Below are positions 15,972 through 23,827 of a DNA stretch of 64,000 nucleotides, piece after piece; position 1 is the first letter of the stretch, and each line of letters begins with the position of its first letter. The notes beneath the pieces are model-generated. The model was not told where the DNA came from. It saw only the letters and a list, made by a program, of their open reading frames with translations, and ran no database searches. Source of the stretch: Streptomyces sp. WZ.A104 (GTDB lineage: Bacteria; Actinomycetota; Actinomycetes; Streptomycetales; Streptomycetaceae). The position numbers were made by a program, and so were the translations under genes. Where the stretch lies: positions 1 to 64,000 of the forward strand of contig NZ_NWVL01000043.1 in the NCBI RefSeq assembly GCF_002382885.1, given 5' to 3'.

Positions 15972-16720
15972 GGCTGGCTGTCTCCCTCGGTGGCCGTGGC
16001 TGGAACCTTCACTCTAGCCCTACGCCCATAGCGCCCCCAGGCGTAGAGGAACCCGACGGCGAACCCGGCCACATGCGCCAGATACGCCACGCCGGGTCCG
16101 GAGTCCGCGCCCTGTGCCGCCGCCCACTGGAGCCCGAACCAGAAGACCAGCACGATCCAGGCGGGAAAGCGCAGCGGTAGAAAGAAGAGGAACGGGAACA
16201 GGCTGGTCACCCGGGCCCTGGGGAACAGGTACAGGAACGCGCCGAGCACCGCGGAGATCGCGCCCGACGCCCCGACCAGCGTCTGTCCGGAGTCCGCGTG
16301 CGCCGCCGCGTAGCAGACGAGGGCCACATAGCCGCAGCCCACGTAGAACAGGGCGAACCGCACCCGGCCCATGCGCTCCTCGGCCATCGCGCCGAACACG
16401 TACAGGAACAGCAGGTTCCCCAGCAGGTGCAGCCAGCTGCCGTGGACGAACAGCGCGGTGAACGGCGTGATCAGCGCATGTGCCGAGCCGTCCCACAGCT
16501 CCGCGGGGATCACTCCCCACCGCTCGAAGTACCCGGCCTGCGCGGCGAGCAGCGCGTCCTCGGTGCCGTACGAGGCGTGGAAGCCGGACAGCGGGCTGAC
16601 CAGGAAGATCACGACGCACAGGGCGATCAGCCCGTACGTGACCGGGGCACCGCTCGCCGTCGCCGTCTCCCGGAGCCTCCCGGCCGTGGCCCGTCGGCCG
16701 ACCTGCCGCCAATCGATCAT
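15968..16720 (-). CDS. Rhomboid-family intramembrane serine protease
   Basis: A 250-residue protein with six predicted membrane helices. The rhomboid landmarks are WLHLLGNLLFLYVFG (helix 2), GASGAISAVLGAFLYL (catalytic Ser, helix 4) and AHVAGFAVGFLYAW (catalytic His, helix 6). It cleaves membrane proteins within or next to their helices; the substrate is unknown. It is first in a two-gene operon with the Lrp-like sensor domain. Confidence 0.92.
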   Translation of the reverse strand: MIDWRQVGRRATAGRLRETATASGAPVTYGLIALCVVIFLVSPLSGFHASYGTEDALLAAQAGYFERWGVIPAELWDGSAHALITPFTALFVHGSWLHLLGNLLFLYVFGAMAEERMGRVRFALFYVGCGYVALVCYAAAHADSGQTLVGASGAISAVLGAFLYLFPRARVTSLFPFLFFLPLRFPAWIVLVFWFGLQWAAAQGADSGPGVAYLAHVAGFAVGFLYAWGRYGRRARVKVPATATEGDSQP

Positions 16721-16914
16721 GTACAGAGCATGACGTACCGGCGGAGAAGGGGACGGAGCGCCTCGCCGTGCCGATGCTTATACGCGAGGCCGTAGGGTTA
16801 CGCCAGGACTTCCGCAGTTCGACGGCGCACCGCGAGATCCTTGGCGTAGGACAGGAAGAGACGCGGCGGCGCGCCCGGCGCGGGCTCCGGCAGACGACGA
16901 AAGAGGACGCAACG

Positions 16915-17157
16915 ATGACGACGGTTCCCCTGCCGACGGACGGGACCCGCTGGCGCTGCACGCTGTGCGGCAATCTCACGCGCTTCGACGTGACCCGCTC
17001 CTCCAAGGTCGTGGAGTACGTGCACCTCGACCTGGCCGGTGAGTCGAGTGTCGAGGAGCGGGAGGTGGTCAGTGAGACCATCGAGTCCGTCCGCTGTCGT
17101 TGGTGCAATGCGGTGGATCAGATCGAACTGGTGGACAGGCCGGGTGCCGCTTCCTGA
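16915..17157 (+). CDS. Small zinc-ribbon protein
   Basis: An 80-residue protein with two CxxC knuckles: WRCTLCGN near residue 14 and VRCRWCNA near residue 62, which together would hold one zinc. ATG 16915 has AAGAGGA upstream. A TAGGGT hexamer (16792-16797) suggests a 5' untranslated region of about 110 bases. The NYN-domain gene follows after 39 bases on the same strand, so an operon is likely. The function is unknown; nucleic-acid binding would suit both neighbours. Confidence 0.75.
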   Translation: MTTVPLPTDGTRWRCTLCGNLTRFDVTRSSKVVEYVHLDLAGESSVEEREVVSETIESVRCRWCNAVDQIELVDRPGAAS

Positions 17158-17196
17158 GGGAGCGCACCCATCGACATATCTATGGGGTGACGGACG

Positions 17197-18558
17197 GTGG
17201 ATCAGCCGACCAGCGGCGCCGAACCGGCCGATGCGGCCGACGGCGGCGCAGAGGCGCTCGACCGTCCGCTGCCCGAAGGTGTACGGCGGCGGGTCGTCGC
17301 CCTGGTCTCCGATGCCTTCGGCGGACTGACCGTCGCCGAACTGCCCACCCAGTTGCGGCAGTATGCCCGGTTCACGCCGACCCGTCGGGCCAAGTTCGCC
17401 GGGAACGCGATGGCCGCCGCGCTGGAGAGCGACGCCCTCTTCCGGCAGCGGATCGGTGAGCGGCTGGGCCAGTCCCAGCCGGAGCTGGCCGGTGCGCTGG
17501 AGGCGGGTTCGCCGCCCGCCGCCGCCGACCCCCTCGATGTGGCCGCCGCCGCGTACGTGCTGCGCCCGGTGGGCTGGGTCAAGCTCGTCGAAGCCGCGGG
17601 CGAGGAGGTCCAGCGCGCGGACGCGGAACGGGCCGACGAGGAGACCCGGCGCGAACTGGTCCAGCTGCGGGAGGAGCTGGAGCGGGCCCGCGCCCACACC
17701 CGCGCCGAGACGGAGCGGCTGCGCACCGAGCTGGAGGCGGCCCGCAAGGAGGCCGAATCGCTCCACCGCAAGCTGCGCAGCGCCCTGAGCGAGGTCAAGC
17801 GCGGCGAGGCCGCCCTGCGCCGCAGCGCCGCCGCCGCCGACACCGTACGGGCCGAGGCGGCCGCCCAGGTCTCCGCCGCCGAGAGCGAGTCGCGCCGGCT
17901 CAAGGGGCGTCTGGGGGAGGCGGAGTCCGCCCTGGAGGCGAGCCGCCGGGCCGCCCGCGAGGGCCGCTCGGTGGAGGACATGCGGCTGCGCCTGCTGCTG
18001 GACACCGTGCTGGACGCCGCCTCGGGGCTCCGGCGCGAACTGGCCCTGCCCCCGGTGACGACGCATCCCGCGGACACCGTGGACGCGGTGGAGCCGGGCC
18101 GGATGTCGCCCAAGGACATTGCCGCCAGAGCCCTTTCGGAGACGGATCCGGCGCTGCTGGACCAGCTGCTGGCGCTGCCGCAGGCCCACCTCATCGTGGA
18201 CGGCTACAACGTGACCAAGACCGGCTATCCCCAGATGCCGCTGGAGAAGCAGCGGTTGCGGCTGCTGGGCGGCCTCTCGGTGCTGGCCGCGCAGACCGGC
18301 GCGGAGATGACCTGCGTCTTCGACGGCGCCGAGCTCGCCGCGCCCGTGCTGCTCGCGCCGCCGCGCGGGGTGCGGGTGCTGTTCAGCAAGGCAGGGGTCA
18401 CGGCGGACGAGCTGATCCGCCAACTGGCCCGCGCCGAACCGCCGGGACGGCCCGTGGTGGTCGTCTCCACCGACCGGGAGGTGGCGGACGGCGTGGCCAA
18501 GGCCGGGGCCCGGCCGGTCGCGTCCGTCTTGCTCCTCAAGCGGCTTTCCCGCGTCTAG
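17197..18558 (+). CDS. NYN/PIN-like RNA-binding protein with coiled coil
   Basis: A 453-residue protein. Residues about 20-135 are an alpha-helical N-terminal domain. About 145-255 is a long Glu/Arg/Ala heptad region, surely a coiled coil. The last 130 residues are a YacP-type NYN domain starting at LIVDGYNVTKTGYPQ (about residue 331), with acidic positions CVFDGAE and VSTDREVAD that fit a metal-dependent nuclease site. Such proteins are thought to act on rRNA or mRNA. GTG 17197 follows GGGGTGACGG. It probably shares a transcript with the zinc-ribbon gene. Confidence 0.88.
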   Translation: MDQPTSGAEPADAADGGAEALDRPLPEGVRRRVVALVSDAFGGLTVAELPTQLRQYARFTPTRRAKFAGNAMAAALESDALFRQRIGERLGQSQPELAGALEAGSPPAAADPLDVAAAAYVLRPVGWVKLVEAAGEEVQRADAERADEETRRELVQLREELERARAHTRAETERLRTELEAARKEAESLHRKLRSALSEVKRGEAALRRSAAAADTVRAEAAAQVSAAESESRRLKGRLGEAESALEASRRAAREGRSVEDMRLRLLLDTVLDAASGLRRELALPPVTTHPADTVDAVEPGRMSPKDIAARALSETDPALLDQLLALPQAHLIVDGYNVTKTGYPQMPLEKQRLRLLGGLSVLAAQTGAEMTCVFDGAELAAPVLLAPPRGVRVLFSKAGVTADELIRQLARAEPPGRPVVVVSTDREVADGVAKAGARPVASVLLLKRLSRV

Positions 18559-18754
18559 AGGGCTCCCTGAGGTGGATGTTCCGCATGTGTGGCATGTCGG
18601 ATTTGCGGGAACGTACCGTCAAGTCGCTGCTACACGCGGTGGGGTGAGAGTAAAGAAGTGCCTGGTGTGACGAGAAAATTCCTGTGAGGATTTGAACTGA
18701 TCACGAGATGGTCACTAGGGTCAGGCCTCGAACCTTCGCACGGTTGATCACCCA
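18559..18754 (+). promoter_or_regulatory. Promoter-bearing gap upstream of the NlpC/P60 riboswitch
   Basis: This is the 5' part of the 317-bp gap between the NYN gene and the first NlpC/P60 gene. It is AT-richer than its surroundings, with a patch at 18645-18720. I can name no gene or clear terminator in it. The promoter of the riboswitch transcript must lie here. Confidence 0.35.
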
Positions 18755-18858
18755 CCCGGGGTGGCAGCGGAGGAACCGCCGAGTCCGTGACGTTGCTCCG
18801 TGACGTTGTACGGAGCCGGGGATTCTTTCCCCCACAGCCCGGTAGGCGGCTCAGAGGA
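18738..18858 (+). ncRNA. Probable c-di-AMP (ydaO/yuaA-type) riboswitch
   Basis: In order, the leader shows CGGTTGATCACC, a short CCACCC/GGGTGG hairpin, GGCAGCGGAGGAACC, then GGGGATTC, and finally ACAGCCCGGTAGGCGG before the ribosome site. These echo the conserved blocks of the ydaO class (TTAATC, GCGGAGGAACC, GGGGTGAATC, CAGC...GTAGGCG). The middle block deviates and I could not draw a clean closing stem. In Streptomyces, ydaO RNAs are known to sit before cell-wall hydrolase genes, which fits the NlpC/P60 gene below. Confidence 0.6.
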
Positions 18859-18875
18859 AGAAGGAGCTCGCCTCC

Positions 18876-19901
18876 GTGGCGTCCCACCGTCGTCCCAAGC
18901 AGCCGAGCCGCACTCGTGTGACCGTGCTCACCGCGACCGCCGCTGCGGCCGTGGCCCTGACCTCCCAGGCCGCCCACGCCGACCCCAAGCCGAGCAAGAG
19001 CGAAGTCAAGGCGAAGGTCGACAAGCTCTACCACGAGGCCGAGGCGGCCACCGAGAAGTACAACGGGGCCAAGGAGCAGCAGGACAAGCTCAAGAAGCAG
19101 GTCGACGCGCTCCAGGACAAGGTCGCCCGCGGACAGGGCGAGCTCAACGACCTGCGCGGCGAACTCGGTTCGATCGCCACCGCCCAGTACCGCTCGGGCG
19201 GCATCGACCCCTCGGTGGCCCTCTTCCTCGCCTCCGACCCGGACAGCTTCCTCGACCAGGCCTCCGCGCTCGATCAGCTGACGGTCAAGCAGACGGAGTC
19301 GCTGCAGAAGATCCAGTCCAAGCAGCGCACTCTCGCCCAGCAGCGCAAGGAAGCGCAGGACAAGCTCGGCGACCTCGCCGACGTCCGCAAGGCGCTCGGC
19401 GAGAACAAGAAGAAGTACCAGGGCAAGCTCGCCGACGCGCAGCGCCTCCTCAACAGCCTGACCGCCGCAGAGCGCGCGAAGATCCAGGAGGAGGAGAACC
19501 GTGCCAGCCGCGCCTCCACCGAGCGGGTCGAGCTCGGCAAGGAGGCCCCCGCCTCCAACCGCGGTGCGGCCGCCCTCGCCGCCGCCGCCACCCAGATCGG
19601 CAAGCCGTACGTCTCCGGCGGCTCCGGCCCCAACTCCTACGACTGCTCCGGGCTGACCCAGTGGGCTTTCGCCCAGGCCGGTGTCTCCATCACCCGGACC
19701 ACGTACACCCAGCAGCACGACGGCACGAGGATCGGCCGCAGCCAGCTCAAGCCGGGCGACCTGGTCTTCTTCAACGGCCTGTCGCACGTCGGCTTCTACG
19801 CGGGCAACAACCAGATCCTGCACGCCCCCAAGCCCGGCACCGTCGTCCGCTACGAGTCGATGGACTACATGGGCACCTTCCAGTTCGGCGTCCGTATCTG
19901 A
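18876..19901 (+). CDS. Secreted NlpC/P60 peptidoglycan endopeptidase
   Basis: A 341-residue protein. The signal peptide ends near AAHADP (about residue 33). Residues about 40-210 form a long coiled coil typical of RipA/RipC-like hydrolases. The NlpC/P60 domain occupies the last 115 residues, with Cys257 in YDCSGLTQW, His in LSHVGFYAG and a third polar residue in HAPKPG. It cuts D-Glu-mesoDAP links in the wall; the coiled coil probably holds it inactive or docks it on an FtsEX-like activator. GTG 18876 has AGAAGGAG nine bases upstream. Confidence 0.95.
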   Translation: MASHRRPKQPSRTRVTVLTATAAAAVALTSQAAHADPKPSKSEVKAKVDKLYHEAEAATEKYNGAKEQQDKLKKQVDALQDKVARGQGELNDLRGELGSIATAQYRSGGIDPSVALFLASDPDSFLDQASALDQLTVKQTESLQKIQSKQRTLAQQRKEAQDKLGDLADVRKALGENKKKYQGKLADAQRLLNSLTAAERAKIQEEENRASRASTERVELGKEAPASNRGAAALAAAATQIGKPYVSGGSGPNSYDCSGLTQWAFAQAGVSITRTTYTQQHDGTRIGRSQLKPGDLVFFNGLSHVGFYAGNNQILHAPKPGTVVRYESMDYMGTFQFGVRI

Positions 19902-19950
19902 CGCCACGGCGCGCCCGAACGAGGGAATCGCCGCACCGCACGCTGACGCC

Positions 19951-19987
19951 CCGCCCCGCCGGAGACCCGAGGTCACCGGCGGGGCGG
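19951..19987 (+). terminator. Terminator after first NlpC/P60 gene
   Basis: CCGCCCCGCCGG (19951-19962) pairs with CCGGCGGGGCGG (19976-19987), a 12-bp stem with a 13-base loop. Confidence 0.7.
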
Positions 19988-20034
19988 CGGCGTTCGGCGC
20001 CCTTCCGCACCCCTTTCCGTCCTCGGCGCGGTCT

Positions 20035-20064
20035 TTGGCCGGTGCGTAGTGGGCCGATTACTGT
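20035..20064 (+). promoter_or_regulatory. Promoter of second NlpC/P60 gene
   Basis: TTGGCC (20035-20040) and TACTGT (20059-20064) are separated by 18 bp and would start transcription about 85 bases before the gene. No riboswitch block like that of the first paralogue is seen here. Confidence 0.55.
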
Positions 20065-20156
20065 CTGGCTGCTGTGCAGCTCCCGGTCGTCGGTCCGCCC
20101 GCCCGGGCGGCAGGGGCTGCGCACGACCGCGTCAGCGGAAGGGAGTGCGGTTACCT

Positions 20157-21185
20157 GTGGTGTCCCATCGCCGTTCCACACAGCCGGGCCGGGGTCGGGG
20201 CGTTCGCGTCACGGTCCTCTCGGCGGCCGCCGCCACCGCGGCCGCGACGCTGACCGGGGCCCCGGCGAGCGCCGACCCCAAGGACACCCGGGAGAGCGCC
20301 AAGGCCGCCGTCGACCGGCTCTACGGCGAGGCCGAGCAGGCCACCGAGCGGTACAACGAGGCCGGGGAGCGCGTGGACCGGCTGCGCGGCGAGGCGGACC
20401 GCGCCCAGGACGCCACGGCCCGTGGCCAGGAGCGCGTCAACCTCATGCGCGACGAGCTCGGCGCGATGGCGGGTGCTCAGTACCGCAGCGGCACCATCGA
20501 CCCGGCCCTCGCGCTGCTGCTCTCCTCCGACCCGGACACCTACCTGGAGCGGGCCGCCGTCCTCGACCGGGTCGGCGCCCGCCAGGCGATGACCCTGGAC
20601 CGGCTCCGCCAGGCCCAGCGCAAGGTCGCCCAGACCCGTGCCGAGGCCACCCGCGCCCTGGCCGCTCTGGAGCGTGACCGGGCCGCCCTCACCCGCCACA
20701 AACGCACCGTCGAGGCCAAGCTCCGCCAGGCCCGGCAGCTGCTGAACTCCCTGCCGCCCGAGGAGCGCGCCGACTTCGACCGCGCCTCCCGCTCCGGCCG
20801 CGACGGCGCGCCCGACCTCTCCGGCGTCGCCCCCGGATCACCCCGCGCCATGGCCGCCGTGGCCGCCGTCCACCAGGCGCTCGGAAAGCCGTACGTATGG
20901 GGTGCCAACGGGCCCTCCGGATTCGACTGCTCCGGGCTCATGCAGTGGGCCTACGCCCAGGCCGGGGTGACCCTGCCCCGCACCTCGCAGGCCCAGCGGT
21001 ACGCGGGCCGCATGGTGCCGCTCTCCCAGGCGCAGCCCGGCGACCTGGTCGCCTACCGGGCGGACGCCAGCCACATCGGCATGTACGTCGGCAACGGCCA
21101 GGTCATCCACGCCCCGTATCCGGGCGCCCCGGTCCGCTACGACCCGGTCGGCATGATGCCCGTCTCCTCGGTCACCCGGATCTGA
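20157..21185 (+). CDS. Secreted NlpC/P60 peptidoglycan endopeptidase (second paralogue)
   Basis: A 342-residue paralogue of the preceding gene, with the same plan: signal peptide ending at PASADP, coiled coil at about 40-205, and NlpC/P60 domain with Cys258 in FDCSGLMQW, His in ASHIGMYVG and HAPYPG. The coiled coil is more Arg-rich. GTG 20157 is preferred because it gives an N terminus (SHRR after the start) matching the first paralogue and lies 11 bases after GGAAGGGAG; GTG 20145 and 20160 are in the same frame. It probably arose by tandem duplication. It has its own promoter. Confidence 0.94.
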   Translation: MVSHRRSTQPGRGRGVRVTVLSAAAATAAATLTGAPASADPKDTRESAKAAVDRLYGEAEQATERYNEAGERVDRLRGEADRAQDATARGQERVNLMRDELGAMAGAQYRSGTIDPALALLLSSDPDTYLERAAVLDRVGARQAMTLDRLRQAQRKVAQTRAEATRALAALERDRAALTRHKRTVEAKLRQARQLLNSLPPEERADFDRASRSGRDGAPDLSGVAPGSPRAMAAVAAVHQALGKPYVWGANGPSGFDCSGLMQWAYAQAGVTLPRTSQAQRYAGRMVPLSQAQPGDLVAYRADASHIGMYVGNGQVIHAPYPGAPVRYDPVGMMPVSSVTRI

Positions 21186-21211
21186 CCGCCGCCCGGATCC
21201 GACCGTACGAT
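21182..21211 (+). promoter_or_regulatory. Promoter of lipoprotein gene (leaderless)
   Basis: CTGACC (21182-21187) and TACGAT (21206-21211) are 18 bp apart. The GTG start at 21219 lies seven bases after the -10, so the transcript probably begins at the start codon. The -35 overlaps the stop codon of the preceding gene. Confidence 0.6.
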
Positions 21212-21218
21212 CGGCAGG

Positions 21219-22481
21219 GTGGCCGTACACAGACCTGATGCGCGACGGGGAGGCCCCCGTGGACGGCGGCGAGCGGCGGGACTCGTGCTCGCCGCCCTGC
21301 TGACCGCGTCCGCCTGCACGGCCGCCCCCGAGGAGACCCGCACCTCCCTCACCGCCGGGGAGATCACCGCCGTACTGGACGGCCGGGCGACCGCCGTCCT
21401 GGCGCGCGACCCGGCGGGCTACCTCGACGCACTCGCCCCCGACGCGGAGAAGCTGCGGGCCGTCCAGCGCACCGAGCTCGCCAACCTCGCCGACGTACCC
21501 CTGAAGTCCTGGACGTACGAGGTGAAGGACATCGGCGAGCGGGAAGGCGACTGGGCCACCGCCGAGGTGGAGCTGCGCTACCGGATCAAGGGCTACGACA
21601 CCGCCCCGGTCGCCACCCGCCGCACCCTGGAGCTGATGCGCGACGGCGGGCGCTGGTACATCACCGCCGACCGGCCCGCCAAGGGCTCATCGGGGCAGCT
21701 GTGGCAGCAGGGGGACGTGGAGGTCGTGGAAGGCGCTCACAGCATCGTCCTGGGCGTCGGACGGACCGAGGAGGAGCTGCGCCGGATCGCCGACACCGTG
21801 GACCTCGCCGTACCGGCCGTCTCGGACGCCTGGCCCCGGCCCTGGAACCGCCGGGTGGTGGTGCTCGTCCCGGACTCCGTGGAGGACATGGCACGGCTGC
21901 TGGGCTCGCCGGAGGCCAGTTACCGGGGGATAGCGGCCGTCACCACCGGCGAGGTCGGTGGCGGCACCGGCAAGCGCCCGGCCATCGCCGACCGGGTGAT
22001 CGTCAACCCGCAGGCATACGCCACCCTGGGCAGTTTCGGGCAGCGGATCGTCCTGACCCATGAGACGACCCATGTCGCCACCCGGACCAGCACCTCGACG
22101 GCCACCCCCGTCTGGCTCTCCGAGGGCTTCGCCGACTGGGCGGCCTACCGGGGCGAGGACCGCCCCGCCGACGTCGTCGCCCCCGAGCTGACCACCGCCG
22201 TCCGCGCCGGTGAGACGCCCGCCGGGCTCCCCGCCGACCGGGACTTCGGCTTCGACGGGGACCCCGTGAAGCTCGCCCGGGCCTACGAGGGCGGCTGGCT
22301 GGCCTGCGCGCTGATCGCGGAGAAGTGGGGCAAGGAGAAGCTGATCGCCTTCTACGCGGCCGTGGGAGCCCATCAGGGACGCGAAGGGGCGGTGGAGCAG
22401 GCGATGGACGCGGTGCTCGGCACCAACCCGGAAGAGTTCACCGCCGACTGGCGCGACTACCTCGGAACCCGGCTCGGCTGA
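21219..22481 (+). CDS. Lipoprotein with HExxH-type metallopeptidase site
   Basis: A 420-residue predicted lipoprotein: Arg-rich N terminus, hydrophobic core and lipobox LTASAC near residue 33. The middle part (about 50-150) resembles an NTF2/SnoaL-like fold. The second half contains VLTHETTHVAT followed by WLSEGFADW, the HExxH...E pattern of zinc gluzincin peptidases. It should act outside the membrane next to the wall, in keeping with the NlpC/P60 genes before it. The 3' end overlaps the convergent glycosyltransferase gene by 25 bases. Confidence 0.82.
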   Translation: MAVHRPDARRGGPRGRRRAAGLVLAALLTASACTAAPEETRTSLTAGEITAVLDGRATAVLARDPAGYLDALAPDAEKLRAVQRTELANLADVPLKSWTYEVKDIGEREGDWATAEVELRYRIKGYDTAPVATRRTLELMRDGGRWYITADRPAKGSSGQLWQQGDVEVVEGAHSIVLGVGRTEEELRRIADTVDLAVPAVSDAWPRPWNRRVVVLVPDSVEDMARLLGSPEASYRGIAAVTTGEVGGGTGKRPAIADRVIVNPQAYATLGSFGQRIVLTHETTHVATRTSTSTATPVWLSEGFADWAAYRGEDRPADVVAPELTTAVRAGETPAGLPADRDFGFDGDPVKLARAYEGGWLACALIAEKWGKEKLIAFYAAVGAHQGREGAVEQAMDAVLGTNPEEFTADWRDYLGTRLG

Positions 22482-23704
22482 CCGTCGCCCACCGGCCGCG
22501 CCGAAGCCGTCGGGCCCCCGCCCGGCACCGTCGACCGCCACAGCCGCCGCGCGGCGAGCAGCGAGGCCGCCACCAGCAGCCCGTTGCGGACGAACAGCAG
22601 CGTCACGCCCCACAGGTCGCTCGCCACCACATGGCCGAAGCCGATCGGGAACTCCAGCAGCGTCACCCCCGCCGCCACCACGACCAGCACGGCGGGCAGG
22701 GTCATCGCGGCCTCCCGGAAGACCAGGCACACCGCCGCGAGGCCGACCAGCCACACCACGTACTGCGGGCTGATCACCCGGCTCGTGACGGTGAACAGCA
22801 GCACGGCCGTGAACGCCGCCTCGGCCGGGGTGTGCACCGCGAACGTCCGGGCCCGCAGCCGCCACAGCAGCAGCCAGCCCAGCGCCAGGACACCCAGCCC
22901 CAGCGCCAGCGACGAGACCAGCCCCACGTGCGGTCCGACGAACTCCAGCGAGCCGTAGCGCAGCTCCACCCGGCCCTCCCAGCCGAACCGCCGCGCCACG
23001 TGGAGGACCAGTGCCCCCAGCGACTCGACCTCGATGCCCCGGTCCCGCTGGAAGGCCAGGAACGCGAACGCCCCCGGCATCCACAGCGCGAAGGACAGCG
23101 CCAGCCCGCCCGCCGAGAGCGCCGCCGCCGACCAGGCCGCGCGCGTCGGCCGCCCCTTCCGCACCCCCACCAGCAGCAGTACCGGCCACCCCTTCAGCAG
23201 CGCCCCGAACGCCGCCAGCGCCCCCAGCGCCCGGGGCCTGCGCACCCCCGCCAGCAGCGCCGCCACCGCGACCGCCGTCACCATCAGGTCGTAGCGGGCG
23301 TAGACGGTCGGCCCCAGCAGTGGCACCCCCGCGATCCACACCCAGGCCCCCGCCGCCCGCATCCCCGGCCGCCGCCCCGCGTACAGCAGCAGCCCCAGCA
23401 CCAGCGCGTCGCACAGGAGCACGAGCACGACGAAGGCCGTCGCGTACTCCCAGAACGGCAGCAGGGCCGGGGAGAGGATCGCCAGGGCGGCCCCGGGCGG
23501 ATACTGCCAGGTCACGTCGGACAGCGGATACGTGCCCGTCAGCAGCACCTCGTACCAGCCCCGGTAGATCACCGACACGTCCACCGTGACGTCCGGCCCC
23601 GGCACGGTGACGGCCTTGAACGCGCACAGCAGCAGCCAGACCCGGCTCAGCGCCCACACCGCGTACGGCCACGGCCCGGTGCCGCTGGGTCCTCGTCCCG
23701 TCAT
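22457..23704 (-). CDS. GT87-type polyprenyl-sugar mannosyltransferase (integral membrane)
   Basis: A 415-residue protein with about ten membrane helices. The N-terminal loop has Asp in VTVDVSVIYRGWYEVL and TWQYPPGAA, as in the DUF2029/GT87 family of GT-C enzymes that use polyprenyl-phosphate mannose to build lipomannan-like or glycoprotein glycans. It is divergent from the PimB-like gene, so the two probably belong to one glycolipid pathway. It could also mannosylate secreted proteins. The acceptor is unknown. Confidence 0.82.
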   Translation of the reverse strand: MTGRGPSGTGPWPYAVWALSRVWLLLCAFKAVTVPGPDVTVDVSVIYRGWYEVLLTGTYPLSDVTWQYPPGAALAILSPALLPFWEYATAFVVLVLLCDALVLGLLLYAGRRPGMRAAGAWVWIAGVPLLGPTVYARYDLMVTAVAVAALLAGVRRPRALGALAAFGALLKGWPVLLLVGVRKGRPTRAAWSAAALSAGGLALSFALWMPGAFAFLAFQRDRGIEVESLGALVLHVARRFGWEGRVELRYGSLEFVGPHVGLVSSLALGLGVLALGWLLLWRLRARTFAVHTPAEAAFTAVLLFTVTSRVISPQYVVWLVGLAAVCLVFREAAMTLPAVLVVVAAGVTLLEFPIGFGHVVASDLWGVTLLFVRNGLLVAASLLAARRLWRSTVPGGGPTASARPVGDGQPSRVPR

Positions 23705-23813
23705 CGCCGTCCCGTCGTCGCCCGCCGCCCCAGGGGTGTCCTGTCCTGCCGGATTCCCGGCGGCCCATGATGCCGCCGGGAGACGGCGTCAGCGGTGAAG
23801 CGCGGCCGTTCGG

Positions 23814-23819
23814 TACTGT
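23814..23819 (+). promoter_or_regulatory. -10-like TACTGT before pimB-like gene (leaderless)
   Basis: TACTGT ends eight bases before the ATG at 23828. No Shine-Dalgarno sequence is present. Confidence 0.45.
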
Positions 23820-23827
23820 CAGCCGCG

